In this document: positions 24,827 through 33,985 of the stretch, piece after piece
How positions within the stretch are numbered: the first letter of the stretch is position 1
How the letters are laid out: the number at the start of each line of letters is the position of its first letter
Translations under genes and position numbers: made by a program
The notes under the pieces: generated by a model
Told to the model about the DNA's origin: nothing
Seen by the model: the letters and a program-made list of their open reading frames with translations, nothing else
The model's database searches: none
Origin: Vreelandella aquamarina
Lineage (GTDB): Bacteria; Pseudomonadota; Gammaproteobacteria; Pseudomonadales; Halomonadaceae
Length of the DNA stretch: 37,476 nt
Direction: 5' to 3'
NCBI RefSeq assembly: GCF_900110265.1
Contig: NZ_FODB01000039.1
Coordinates: 1 to 37,476 of the forward strand

Positions 24827-26065
24827 ATGACAATTGAAGATGACAACATAAGCCAGCCCAAGCAGGAGCTGTCTGAAACAGGTGAGCAAATTGGTATCGA
24901 GCTGGATGCAGACGAAGAGGTAATCGAGCCCTTTGATCCCAGTAAAATCACCATAGAGCAAAAAGCCGTACCTATGGACACTATTTTGCGGCGCTTGAAG
25001 CAAGGCACCTTGATACTGTCTCCTTCGTTTCAACGTAAAGAAGTTTGGAATGCCAGTAAAAAAAGCAGGCTGATAGAGTCCATCATGCTCAATATCCCCC
25101 TGCCCATGTTTTATGTGGCGGCAGATGACCTGGGCAAATGGGAAGTCGTTGATGGCTTGCAACGCTTATCAGCCATTCGGGACTTTTTGCATGGCGACAA
25201 AAATGGCGTTTTGCTGAAGCTCAAAGACCTGGAGTTTTTAAGCAAGCGCTTTGATGGCAAAACTTTCAGAGCCATCGAGAGCAATCCGGAAGATCAGAAG
25301 ATCGTAAACACCCTGCTGGAAACAGAAATGCGTTTTACGATAATCAACCCTGGCACGCCCGAAGCGGTGAAGCGCAATATCTTCAAACGCATCAACACCG
25401 GCGGTATGCCGCTGACCGCTCAGGAAATCCGCCATGCCCTGTATGAAGGCCAGTCATCGCAATTGCTGCAAGAGCTGGTGGCATCCGATGAATTTATCAA
25501 TGCGGTCGGGCGGCGCATAGATGATAGCCGCATGGGAGCCAGTGAACTGGTACTCAGGCTGCTAGCCTTTATGGTGATGGAAAGAAGCGCCTACAAATCT
25601 GGCATGGATGAATGGCTAAGCAACGCCATGCGCCTGATCAACGAATTTCCTCAACCCAGTGCTGATGCTATCAACGCTATTTTTAAAGACAGCGTACAAC
25701 CGGTTATAAAAGTGCAAAGCCTGGAAGAGATTAAACAAAAGTTCAGCCTTGCCATGCAGCGGGCGGCTCAGCTTTTTGAAGGCCACGCCTTCAGAAAATC
25801 CCTGCCGGGAGATGAGCGAAAATCACCGATCAACAAATCCCTGTTTGAAGTCTGGGGCAACATCCTTGCTGAAATGCCCAGCGCTGAATTTAACCAGCTG
25901 ATCTCAGAAAAAGAGCACTTGTTCGCAGAATATCAAACACTACTCAGCAAACAGGATTTTGTAAACGCCATCAGCCGCCATTCATCTTCACAAAAAGGCG
26001 TGCTCGATAGCTACCAGAGCGTGACCGAACTGATTCAAAACTTCTTAGGGAATGAGCATGATTAA
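24827..26065 (+). CDS. DUF262-domain protein (ParB/GmrS-type fold)
   Basis: The N-terminal half is DUF262: LILSPSFQRKEVWNASKKSRL, then IPLPMFYV, then the signature VVDGLQRLSAI (near residue 107; the usual form is DGQQRL). The remainder is helical. DUF262 is the ParB-like nucleotide-dependent domain seen in GmrSD modification-dependent nucleases and many anti-phage loci. Unlike GmrD, no DUF1524 HNH nuclease segment is evident in the C-terminus. It overlaps the ATPase gene, so the pair is translated together. Confidence 0.85.
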   Translation: MTIEDDNISQPKQELSETGEQIGIELDADEEVIEPFDPSKITIEQKAVPMDTILRRLKQGTLILSPSFQRKEVWNASKKSRLIESIMLNIPLPMFYVAADDLGKWEVVDGLQRLSAIRDFLHGDKNGVLLKLKDLEFLSKRFDGKTFRAIESNPEDQKIVNTLLETEMRFTIINPGTPEAVKRNIFKRINTGGMPLTAQEIRHALYEGQSSQLLQELVASDEFINAVGRRIDDSRMGASELVLRLLAFMVMERSAYKSGMDEWLSNAMRLINEFPQPSADAINAIFKDSVQPVIKVQSLEEIKQKFSLAMQRAAQLFEGHAFRKSLPGDERKSPINKSLFEVWGNILAEMPSAEFNQLISEKEHLFAEYQTLLSKQDFVNAISRHSSSQKGVLDSYQSVTELIQNFLGNEHD

Positions 26066-27131
26066 GCGCCTTTCAATCACCAACTTCAAATCCGTAGTGA
26101 AGGAGTCACTAGATTTAGCGTCTTGTACACTGCTGGCAGGTTTAAATAGTAGTGGTAAAAGTTCAGTTATTCAGGCGCTCAGAATGCATAATGCTGCTCT
26201 TTCCGGCCAAGCGCCGCTTCTGGCAGGACACGGCGGGCTGGATGAGCTGCGCTCACACTTTTCAAACCCCAAAGAAAACATAGCAGTGGGTTTGCACTGG
26301 GAAGATGGCAAGAGCAGTGAGTTAATCCTTAACGACAACCACCTTGTCAGGCCAGATCAAGGCCCGGAATTTTTCTATGTCGGTGCAGACCGCCTGGGGC
26401 CGCAGCCTAATTTGCCAATAGCAGGAAGCTTGCTAAGCAGCCCCCATGTTGGAGATCGGGGTGAGTTTGTCTTTGACTTTATCACACGCCTGGTAGAACA
26501 AAACTATATACTTCCTGACTTGTTACGCCATGAAAATGCACAAAGTATGACCTTTGAACATGTGCTGCAAGGCTGGCTTTCCGAAATATCCCCCGACGTT
26601 AAGTTTACTTTCAACCGCCTTAAAAAAGCCGACATTACCCATGCTGAAGTCGATAGCTTTCGGCCAACCAACGTGGGCTTTGGCTTAAGTTATACGCTGC
26701 CCATCATTGCCGCCGCACTGGGTTCAGTGGCACGGCCTGTCAGTGAAAAGGGCAACGACCTATGGGTGTCCGAGTGGGAAACCCGTAAACAGGAGAATGG
26801 TGTCTTGCTGGTACTGGAAAATCCTGAAGCCCATCTGCACCCCAAAGGGCAAACAGCCATGGGGCGTTTGCTGGCACTATGTGCTGCCCAGGGTGTACAG
26901 CTGGTAGTGGAAACCCACAGTGAACATGTGATGGATGCCTTGCGTATTGCTATCAAAAATCAGGAAATAAGCAGCGCGCAGGTCAAGTTTCATTACTTTT
27001 CAAAAAGCAATGAATCACCCACTCGGGTGCAGTCACCAACACTGAGTGAAGACGGTAAACTGGATTACTGGCCGGAAGGTTTCTTTGATCAGACACTAAA
27101 AAACCGGGCTATTCTTGCCAAGAGAAGCTAA
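26052..27131 (+). CDS. AAA/ABC-type ATPase of the OLD/RecF-like group (DUF3696-like)
   Basis: The 359-residue ATPase shows the Walker A AGLNSSGKSS near residues 29-38 after the LSITNFKSV strand, a Walker B LVLENPEAHLHPKGQ near 253, and VETHSEHVMDALRIA near 285, the pattern of stand-alone SMC/RecF/OLD-type ATPases. A DUF3696-like C-terminus (YWPEGFFDQ) is visible but no TOPRIM domain. Starts are at 26052 or 26058; both overlap the DUF262 gene. It likely provides the energy-using sensor of the three-gene unit. Confidence 0.82.
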   Translation: MSMIKRLSITNFKSVVKESLDLASCTLLAGLNSSGKSSVIQALRMHNAALSGQAPLLAGHGGLDELRSHFSNPKENIAVGLHWEDGKSSELILNDNHLVRPDQGPEFFYVGADRLGPQPNLPIAGSLLSSPHVGDRGEFVFDFITRLVEQNYILPDLLRHENAQSMTFEHVLQGWLSEISPDVKFTFNRLKKADITHAEVDSFRPTNVGFGLSYTLPIIAAALGSVARPVSEKGNDLWVSEWETRKQENGVLLVLENPEAHLHPKGQTAMGRLLALCAAQGVQLVVETHSEHVMDALRIAIKNQEISSAQVKFHYFSKSNESPTRVQSPTLSEDGKLDYWPEGFFDQTLKNRAILAKRS

Positions 27132-27134
27132 TCA

Positions 27135-28025
27135 ATGGATCTGATATTTTGCATCAATACCAACAGCTTTCCAGCATTAGATCAAAAAAGTGGGCAAGCC
27201 CAGTTTGATGATGTCATTCAGGGGGTATTGGCATTAGCAGGTGCTGGGCAATGGCGGTGCCAGTTTTACTACGATTCCAATGGTGAATCTTTACATACTC
27301 TGGAAATTGCCAAAGGCTTTACTTACGAAAACTTTGTTGAAGCTTCGGAGTCAGACCTTCAGCTTTTTTTGCTGGAGGTTGAAGACAAAAGCCCTGCGCT
27401 GGATGCTCTGAGTTCCGACCAGATAGAAGAAATGTCAGCTTACAGTTTCTATCTGCCGGGACAGGCAGTAGATCCGTACCCTGATGTATACGCCTTGGCT
27501 TGGGTTACTTCTGGCTATCTGTTGAGCCTTGCTACAGAACCTAAGTGGCAGAGTGACACAATAAAAATCTGTAAAGCAGATGAACACGGCAGGTTTGTTG
27601 ATGACTACCTGCTGCTGAAAAATGTAGCGCAGAGAGAGGACGGGAAGTACCACTCAGATCAGCTTCACGCCATAGAGCTAGACAGAATTTTGTCTGATCA
27701 TATCGCTTCGGATGAATTCAAGGAATGGTTTGCACAGATAGAAGCAGTCAACCAAAAAATAGTCGCAGAAAAACTGAAGCTAGCCGTAGAGAAGAGGTTT
27801 CAGGGCGGTAAACCATTGTTTGACAGTTTGAATAATAGCGATGCGCTCAGAGAAATACGCTGCTCAGCCTTTGCTGGCGGTGCCATCAGGATGATCTTCA
27901 AGCATCACGGCGAAGCGTGCTATGTGCTATTGATTGGCTTTATCAAACACAGCGATAACGAAGGTTATGCCAAGTACGTACCCATTGCTCAGAGGATATA
28001 CAACGATTTAATTCAATGCTCCTGA
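27135..28025 (+). CDS. Unknown protein with a RelE/Gp49-like tail (296 aa)
   Basis: It starts three bases after the ATPase gene, so it is the third gene of the operon. The first 190 residues are acidic and unrecognised. The last hundred resemble RelE/HigB or phage Gp49-type toxins: LREIRCSAFAGGAIRMIF, then CYVLLIGFIKHSDNEGY with a closing helix. If correct, this would be an effector that cuts RNA, with the ATPase and DUF262 proteins as sensor or control. The toxin reading is from pattern only. Confidence 0.45.
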   Translation: MDLIFCINTNSFPALDQKSGQAQFDDVIQGVLALAGAGQWRCQFYYDSNGESLHTLEIAKGFTYENFVEASESDLQLFLLEVEDKSPALDALSSDQIEEMSAYSFYLPGQAVDPYPDVYALAWVTSGYLLSLATEPKWQSDTIKICKADEHGRFVDDYLLLKNVAQREDGKYHSDQLHAIELDRILSDHIASDEFKEWFAQIEAVNQKIVAEKLKLAVEKRFQGGKPLFDSLNNSDALREIRCSAFAGGAIRMIFKHHGEACYVLLIGFIKHSDNEGYAKYVPIAQRIYNDLIQCS

Positions 28026-28065
28026 TTTTTTGTTCTTCACCTTTTTTCTTTTCATAGAACTCATC

Positions 28066-28481
28066 ATGAAACGAGTGGCCTACCAGTACGTCATTCTGCG
28101 GGTTATGCCCTATGTTGAAACAAGCGAATTTGTTAAAATCGGTATTGTGCAGGCTGCCGGTAATGCGGCTTATTTCGGCTCCCAGCTGCAGGGTAAGCGC
28201 TACAAGCGGCTGACCGATTTCTTTTCAAGGGTCTGGGTAGCCGCACCTACAAGACGGCTATCCAGGCGATGAAAAACGAACTCACGCGTATCGAGCAACT
28301 GGCCACCAGCCAAACTGCATGGACCGATGGATTGTTTCAGAAACTAACACGCCCGCGTGAAACGCTGTTCCAGTTCAGTGACCCCGGCGTGGTATTGACG
28401 GATGATCCAGCCAAAACCTTGACCGATCTATACAAGCACTATTTTGAGCATCTTTTTGTGACACCGCAATACCCGGTATGA
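28066..28481 (+). pseudogene. DUF3037-family gene broken by a frameshift
   Basis: From the ATG at 28066 the frame reads MKRVAYQYVILRVMPYVE, then TSEFVKIGIVQAAGN, and loses the frame near 28220. The rest (SRTYKTAIQAMKNELTRIEQL, reaching a TGA at 28479-28481) continues one frame over. The YQYVILR-P-VE-FV-IG phrase is DUF3037. These proteins are often paired with HipA-like kinases; none is found here. It lies between the two defence-like operons and is probably non-functional. Confidence 0.75.
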
Positions 28482-28508
28482 ATAAGCGCTAAGTTGGAGT
28501 ATGGGCTG

Positions 28509-30122
28509 ATGGCTACTAATGATTGTAATCAATGGGCCGTTGTACGGCTGGTGACAGTGCAGAGAAAAGGGGAAGCGGGCAAGCTACTGTTTACCACTGT
28601 TACCGAATTGGCCCAAGGTAGGCCCGTGCCGACGGCTATGTGTGGTGTTGAGTGTCTCCGCCTTAAGGAAAATAAAGAAACGCTATTTTTCCGCCGAGTG
28701 ATCCTGTCGAAAAATGATGCAATAAATTGGTACCAAACCTTAGGCGAGGGTGAAACATGCACTCCGGTTCCGACTCGACAGGAAGACCGTGAAAAAAAGT
28801 TGGATGGTGTGCCAATCCAAGTTTCAAAAATGGTAAGTGACCAGCCGTGGCCAATGCTAGGCCTGCCAATCAATGAAGATCTTTTTTCCCGACCTAACCA
28901 GCGCGCAATAGACCCTGCACCCTTTATTGGTAGTGTGCCTGGGCGCCTGCACCGGCGCTTCGGTGATCGCTCAGGCCTGGAAGCGTTCTTGGAGAATGAG
29001 GATGCCCAGGCGTTCGTGGCTCGGCGTATGCACATCGATCTGTTCGATTATCAAGAATATCTTGGTAGCGCGGTCTATATTTCACCGGATCCGGTCGTAC
29101 AGCAAATTGATAATTTCATGGTGCCAGCCAAGGATGGACGCGGTGAGCGGATCATCTATCGGATCGTCCCGCGCCCTGGCCAGAACGTAAAGGGGCTTCG
29201 CCTCACGACGTTTGACAAGGAAGCCCGACTGCTCACCAGCTTCGAGACTCATGAAGTTCCAATTAATGGAATTTTGGAAGTGGAGAAGGGAACCTGCATG
29301 GGAGAGTATGGTTTCGTGGTGACTCACGATGAGCATGGTGTCCTCGCTTATCAGCCTTCTTCTTCCTTCCTGCGGCAAATGAATCTCGATATCCGTGTCT
29401 CTTCGGGGAGTAGCCGAAAAGTCAGAGTGCCTTCGAGTGATTCACCGACAGCTCCAGCTATAGATTACCAGGCGGCTATGGGCTCGGAGTTGGCGTCGAA
29501 ATCTGCTATTGGGAAGGTCAGCACCCCCGGTCCAGGCGTACGCGTTGCTGTAGAGGCTAGAAAGAGGGAAAAACTGGCAGAGGCTAAGCATTATGGGCAG
29601 CGCTGGTTCGCCGAAGGTTCGCGTGAGGAGGCTATGTATTTTATTCAAAGCTTGCTTCGTGCCGCTCGCTCCAGAGTGATAATTGCCGACCCCTACCTAG
29701 GTGCCTTGCAACTGGGACAGTTCTTATATGCGGTGCATAGCGAGGTGAGCATAGCTCTGCTGACGACGAAGCTCGCATTCAAGCCTATGTGTAAGCAGAA
29801 GAATGTTGAAACCAAGCTCGGCTTATTGGAAGCGTTCAGGCACAGCCTTGAAGAACTGAACAAGTACCAAAAGTTGGTGCCGGATGTCAGGGTGATTTCC
29901 GCATCTAGCCTGCATGATCGTTTCTTGGTGGTTGACAACGATGTGTGGTTTGTTGGTAATTCGCTAAATAGCTTGGGTGAAAAAGCTTCGATGATCGTTA
30001 AATTGCCAAACCCTAGTGAAGTCATCGAACGTTTAGAAAGCTTAAGTACCAACGCTCCCTGCCTAAATGAACATATTAAAAAAACAGCTAAGACCAATAC
30101 AGAGCGGGGGAGGAGTGAATAA
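28509..30122 (+). CDS. VPA1262-family protein with PLD-like C-terminus
   Basis: I recognise the overall build of proteins annotated as VPA1262 family N-terminal domain-containing: a long N-terminal part (KLLFTTVTELAQGRPVP, FFRRVILSKNDAINWY, PMLGLPINEDLFSRPNQR). The last 180 residues carry a phospholipase-D-like motif, LHDRFLVVDNDVWFVGNSL followed by LGEKASMIV. The ATG at 28509 with GGAG upstream is preferred over a TTG at 28494. It is the first gene of a three-gene operon and overlaps the second. A nuclease function is inferred from the PLD-like motif. Confidence 0.65.
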   Translation: MATNDCNQWAVVRLVTVQRKGEAGKLLFTTVTELAQGRPVPTAMCGVECLRLKENKETLFFRRVILSKNDAINWYQTLGEGETCTPVPTRQEDREKKLDGVPIQVSKMVSDQPWPMLGLPINEDLFSRPNQRAIDPAPFIGSVPGRLHRRFGDRSGLEAFLENEDAQAFVARRMHIDLFDYQEYLGSAVYISPDPVVQQIDNFMVPAKDGRGERIIYRIVPRPGQNVKGLRLTTFDKEARLLTSFETHEVPINGILEVEKGTCMGEYGFVVTHDEHGVLAYQPSSSFLRQMNLDIRVSSGSSRKVRVPSSDSPTAPAIDYQAAMGSELASKSAIGKVSTPGPGVRVAVEARKREKLAEAKHYGQRWFAEGSREEAMYFIQSLLRAARSRVIIADPYLGALQLGQFLYAVHSEVSIALLTTKLAFKPMCKQKNVETKLGLLEAFRHSLEELNKYQKLVPDVRVISASSLHDRFLVVDNDVWFVGNSLNSLGEKASMIVKLPNPSEVIERLESLSTNAPCLNEHIKKTAKTNTERGRSE

Positions 30123-30738
30123 GTTCAATTCTTCTCTGAAGCCGCCCCCGAGGCCGCCACGCCCCCACTTGGAGCGGGAAATTATGTGGGGGGGCGAGAG
30201 TGGCGGCAGTCATTTTTTTCCAAGAGAAATGGAAACCATCCGAACACGTAGGCGCTCATCTAACCCAAAACCTTTAGAAGCTTTTCGCATAGCGGTCGTG
30301 AATGCGGTGGAGCGAGTATGGGTTGTGGATGAGTACTTCTTGATGCCGGACCAAGGGAAACCGGATGATCGTATCCTGATGATCCTGGATTGGCTACATC
30401 CCGGTCTCGTCGCCAGCGATATCAGAATCCTCACGAAAGCACACGACGAAATCAATGAGGAGATGCTGCAATTGTTCCAGTTACGGGAGCGAGAAATAAA
30501 TCAACTCCAGGCCCGGCGCCCCAAGCAATGTAGCATCCAGGTAAATACACGCCTCAAAGTGGGCTTTGATTTCATCCATGACCGCTTTGCTATCCTCGAT
30601 GACGAACTCTGGCACTTCGGGGCTACTGTCGGCGGCTTCCATGCCAGCGTTAACGCTGCCAGTCGGGGGTGGTGTGCTATCGACTCGGGCGCCATCGAGT
30701 TTTTTGAGATGGCTTGGGACAAGTGCAAGGGGAAGTGA
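30067..30738 (+). CDS. Second PLD-like protein of the VPA1262 operon
   Basis: It carries FIHDRFAILDDELWHFGAT and then GGFHASVNAASRGW, the same HDRF-x3-D motif as the end of the preceding protein, plus an N-terminal VWVVDEYFLMPDQ strand expected in a PLD-like half. A lone motif suggests an active site made by dimerisation or with the VPA1262 protein. The start is uncertain: ATG at 30067 lacks a ribosome site, while ATG at 30184 (after GGAG) would give a 184-residue protein without the Pro-rich lead (PPPRPPRP). Confidence 0.65.
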   Translation: MNILKKQLRPIQSGGGVNKFNSSLKPPPRPPRPHLEREIMWGGESGGSHFFPREMETIRTRRRSSNPKPLEAFRIAVVNAVERVWVVDEYFLMPDQGKPDDRILMILDWLHPGLVASDIRILTKAHDEINEEMLQLFQLREREINQLQARRPKQCSIQVNTRLKVGFDFIHDRFAILDDELWHFGATVGGFHASVNAASRGWCAIDSGAIEFFEMAWDKCKGK

Positions 30739-30740
30739 CG

Positions 30741-32699
30741 ATGCAGTGGATACGCGAACAAAACGCTGAACTTGACGAGTACCAAGTTTATGATAACAAC
30801 TTCAAAACTCGCGACGATTTTCTTAATCTAATAGTGAAGACCGATAAAGACCAGCCTCATCTGATCGCTTCGCTGGCGGAGAGCCTCACGGCGGAAGGGT
30901 CGCCGGAGAACGAGTCGTTGCTGGAGCTTGTCCAGGAGCAGGTGGAGCTGCCGCTCGAAGCCGATATGCTGCTGACCGCGGCTTGTGCATGGGGGCTTTG
31001 GAGAAGCCCGGATATAGCAACTTGGCTCAAGGTTAAGGAAGTTGCGTACAACTCCTGGCATGTCGAACACTGGTTGAACGAGGCCATGTCAGCTTATGCT
31101 AAAAATAATCCCTGTGCCCGGGAGGCCTACGTTAATTTGGCGACGTTACTCTTCAAGGCGCTGGAAGCCGGGGAACTGAAGTCGGGCTCAAAGCGCAAGT
31201 ACGAGGCGTTCGAAAGGGCTTGGTCGAATTGGCAAAATGCCGAATTCCCACTTGAAGAGATTTGGCGGGAGTTACCGGGCTCCGAATTCATAAATTATAA
31301 GGAGGAGATGCGAATCTTCGGCTTTATGTGTGAGTTTGCTCCGGAGGAACTTAGGGACTTGATTGCTGATTCAAATAATCCGCTTCTCGTAGATACAGCT
31401 CTGCTGAGTTCTGGAATTGGCGCATTCAGCCCACGCTTCGCCCAGTGGGCGACATACGTCAAATCGGCACCACTAGCCTTTAATCAGGACGGGAGCTGGA
31501 ATGGCTCGTTATTGCTGCCATTGCTGCTGGTGCATGCGCGTAACGAACTGCTTGATCCTGGCAGACGGATTCCCCGTCACGGTGCCGATGAAACCGAGGT
31601 AACTTCGCTCACCAACCAAGTCACCAAGCTGATCCGAGCGGTAGTGGATATTCTCACCAGTCGAGAAGAAGCCACGGCGATGTTTGCCCGCTGGAGCATC
31701 TGGCTGATGCGACAAGTTCTGCATGAAAGAGAAAGCGAATTCAGTGATATTCGATCCCATGATTTCGTGGACAACGCCTTACTAGAAGCAATAGGAACGT
31801 CCATACAACAGAAGCAGCTGATCGAGAGGGCTCCTGAAGACGCCGCGCCATGGGAAGCCTGGTGTCATCAATGTGTATTATCGTATTTTGCCCATATGGG
31901 GTTCATCGATCCTCCGGCTTTCGAAAAATTTGCCAGCCAATGGCAGCTTACTCCAGAAAGCTGGCATGAACAGAAGGGGCGTGACTTACGGGGACGGGCT
32001 AATCTACATATTATTAGAGATAACATACCTAGTTTATCTGCGAACCTGCTGGTGTATCCCTTGGCGTCGATGGATGGTTTTTCGGCGAGCTGGCAGCAGC
32101 TTTGGGATAGTGCCTATTACCTGCGGGAAGTACTAGAGTTTGGTTCCGTGGATGCTGGGGAAAAATCCTACTCGGACCGAGCAGACGCCAGCCGTTTATT
32201 GCTGCTGTTGGGTTGCATGGGGTTGGCCTGCTTTGAGCAAGCTGCTGCTCGTCTTGATGCATCAGCGGACCATTTGGTAGAGGAATTGATCAGCTTGTAT
32301 AGGTCGCTTACCTCGGCAGCCATGGAAGTATTGAATATAGATGATACTATCAATCGTGATAAGTGGCAGTCATTGCTGCAGCACCTTGCTCTGCGCCGGG
32401 TATACTGGGATGCCAGCTATACTTCTGAACATATAGCTGCGATATTCACTGGGCAAGAGACACCATCTATTCGGGACTTCTTGGACTGTTTCCAGTCAAA
32501 CCCTGGTGACCTGATAATCTTCCTGCACGCGTGCATGCTCAATGAGCTGGATGCTTCAAAGTTACGTGAGGAATTACGGGGTGCCTCCGTCGACCTGGAC
32601 GTCTGCGTGGACACGCTCAAACGGCTTAACGGGCTCCGGGACCGCAGGTACCCGATGGATAGCCGAGCTATCAAGGCTATTGAGCCACTTATGGGATGA
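30741..32699 (+). CDS. Large unknown protein (652 aa), third gene of the VPA1262 operon
   Basis: I recognise no family. The sequence is acidic, Leu/Ala/Trp-rich and probably all helical, without Walker, nuclease or membrane motifs. The ATG at 30741, close behind AGGGGAAG, is preferred over the TTG at 30714. Its place right after two PLD-like genes suggests a sensor, scaffold or inhibitor in the same system. Confidence 0.7.
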   Translation: MQWIREQNAELDEYQVYDNNFKTRDDFLNLIVKTDKDQPHLIASLAESLTAEGSPENESLLELVQEQVELPLEADMLLTAACAWGLWRSPDIATWLKVKEVAYNSWHVEHWLNEAMSAYAKNNPCAREAYVNLATLLFKALEAGELKSGSKRKYEAFERAWSNWQNAEFPLEEIWRELPGSEFINYKEEMRIFGFMCEFAPEELRDLIADSNNPLLVDTALLSSGIGAFSPRFAQWATYVKSAPLAFNQDGSWNGSLLLPLLLVHARNELLDPGRRIPRHGADETEVTSLTNQVTKLIRAVVDILTSREEATAMFARWSIWLMRQVLHERESEFSDIRSHDFVDNALLEAIGTSIQQKQLIERAPEDAAPWEAWCHQCVLSYFAHMGFIDPPAFEKFASQWQLTPESWHEQKGRDLRGRANLHIIRDNIPSLSANLLVYPLASMDGFSASWQQLWDSAYYLREVLEFGSVDAGEKSYSDRADASRLLLLLGCMGLACFEQAAARLDASADHLVEELISLYRSLTSAAMEVLNIDDTINRDKWQSLLQHLALRRVYWDASYTSEHIAAIFTGQETPSIRDFLDCFQSNPGDLIIFLHACMLNELDASKLREELRGASVDLDVCVDTLKRLNGLRDRRYPMDSRAIKAIEPLMG

Positions 32700-32883
32700 A
32701 GCGAGAGGCTGTTGTCGTGCCCAAGGTGAGAAGTTAGCTCAGGCACCAGACGCCAAGTAATCGGCATACGCATACAAACTATCAGCGCTGGTCCGAAATG
32801 CCATAGTTGAACCTTGGCATCTCTCGCCGACCCTATCTGCCAGCGTAGTTGTCACCCAAAAAACGGATTGAGAGGTGATCAAC

Positions 32884-33384
32884 GTGTGTTACCCCGCAGA
32901 GCGTAAGGAAGCCATCCTCAAGAAGATGGCGCCGCCCATGAACATGACCATCCCGGAATTAGCCGAACAGGAAGGCATCACCGCGACAACCCTCTATAAT
33001 TGGCGGAAACAGGCCAGAGCACGAGGACAGGTTTTGCCATCACGTTCTACCCAGCCAGATCAGTGGACCAGCCAGGAGAAGTTCCAGATCGTCCTGGAGA
33101 CAGCTCCGATGAACGAGGCTGAAGTCAGCGCCTACTGCCGCGAGCGCGGGCTCTACCCCGAGCAGGTGGAGGCCTGGCGGGATGCCTGCATGAACGCCAA
33201 CGACGATGCGGCAGCGCAGGCCAAGCAGCTTCGACAGGCGCGTAAGGCGGAGCAGAAGCGGCTCCGTAAGCTGGAGCACGAACTGCACCGCAAGGACAAG
33301 GCCCTGGCCGAGACGGCGGCGCTGTTGGCCCTGTCAAAAATGGCCGAGGCGATCTGGGGCACGACCAACGACGAGGACGACTGA
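32884..33384 (+). CDS. IS3-family OrfA-type helix-turn-helix protein
   Basis: The N-terminus MTIPELAEQEGITATTLYNW is a transposase helix-turn-helix, followed by RKQARARG. The C-terminal half is a charged coiled coil ending KALAETAALLALSKM, the usual end of IS3 OrfA leading into OrfB. The GTG at 32884 with GAGAGG at good spacing is preferred over the GTG at 32875. The gene is intact, but without full OrfB it cannot move itself. Confidence 0.78.
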   Translation: MCYPAERKEAILKKMAPPMNMTIPELAEQEGITATTLYNWRKQARARGQVLPSRSTQPDQWTSQEKFQIVLETAPMNEAEVSAYCRERGLYPEQVEAWRDACMNANDDAAAQAKQLRQARKAEQKRLRKLEHELHRKDKALAETAALLALSKMAEAIWGTTNDEDD

Positions 33385-33518
33385 CCAGCCTCCCGGATCG
33401 CCAGCGTATCGTGACCCTGGTGCAAGACGCCCAGCGTGACGGTGCTAGGCTGGCCAAGGCCTGTCAGGTGATGGGCATTAACGTGCGGACCTACTATCGC
33501 TGGGTCGCCAAAGGCTAG
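33381..33518 (+). pseudogene. IS3-family OrfB, N-terminal remnant
   Basis: It overlaps the OrfA stop (CTGA at 33381). The frame gives LPDRQRIVTLVQDAQRDG, then KACQVMGINVRTYYRWV, the start of an IS3 OrfB, before a TAG at 33516-33518. The whole DDE integrase core is missing. Sequence from 33519 to 33782 shows no gene. Confidence 0.72.
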
Positions 33519-33782
33519 CGGTGTGCACAAGCCAAAGCGCAATCGCTCAATAGCAAAGCCATTGGGGACAGCCAGTGCAGCGAGCAATTCTGGCTAATGG
33601 CGGTCATGCAATTAATCGATCATTATCAGAACCTTGGTGGGGAGGGTGACCCGTTGGGAGCAATGCATGCAAATCTCCCAAATCGAAAATAGGCTGGTCG
33701 AGCGCAAAGCGCACTAGCATGCCTTGCACTAGAATCTCCTCTCCCCACGCGCGGCCGAATGCCTAGGTGCCGCAGCCCTTGG

Positions 33783-33911
33783 TTAAACCAGCTCGCGGTT
33801 TTCCGCGCGGGCCTGCTGCCGATCACGCCATACAGCGCGGCAGATCAGGGCCAGTACGCCCAATGTCAGTACGGGCCAAATCAGCACATAAAAACTGAAA
33901 AGCATGGTCAT
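33783..33911 (-). CDS. 42-residue membrane protein, putative small subunit of the symporter
   Basis: An ATG at 33911 stands seven bases after a perfect AAGGAGGC, and opens MTMLFSFYVLIWPVLTLGVL followed by ALICRAVWRD and a charged tail, ending at TAA. One transmembrane helix with a basic C-terminus matches the tiny putative transporter small subunits that accompany some sodium:solute symporters. It is on the same strand, 74 bases downstream of the symporter. It is too short for ordinary gene calls. Confidence 0.72.
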   Translation of the reverse strand: MTMLFSFYVLIWPVLTLGVLALICRAVWRDRQQARAENRELV

Positions 33912-33985
33912 GGTCTTTGCCTCCTTAATTCGGTGCTGGCTAGGGCCTGCACCGCCTTTTGGTCAAATATTAAAAAAGTTCACAA

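Larger units (their letters stand above)
32851..33650 (+). mobile_element. Internally deleted IS3-type element
   Basis: GTCACCC at 32851 and its reverse complement GGGTGAC ending at 33650 could be terminal repeats; the match beyond seven bases is poor. Inside are an orfA-like gene and only the start of orfB. At 800 bases it is too short for a complete IS3 element. The boundaries are tentative. Confidence 0.4.

Noticed and set aside
24656..25162. A 168-residue minus-strand ORF over the DUF262 start
   Set aside because: It mostly overlaps the clear DUF262 coding frame in antisense; only the last 30 codons lie outside, and no family was recognised.
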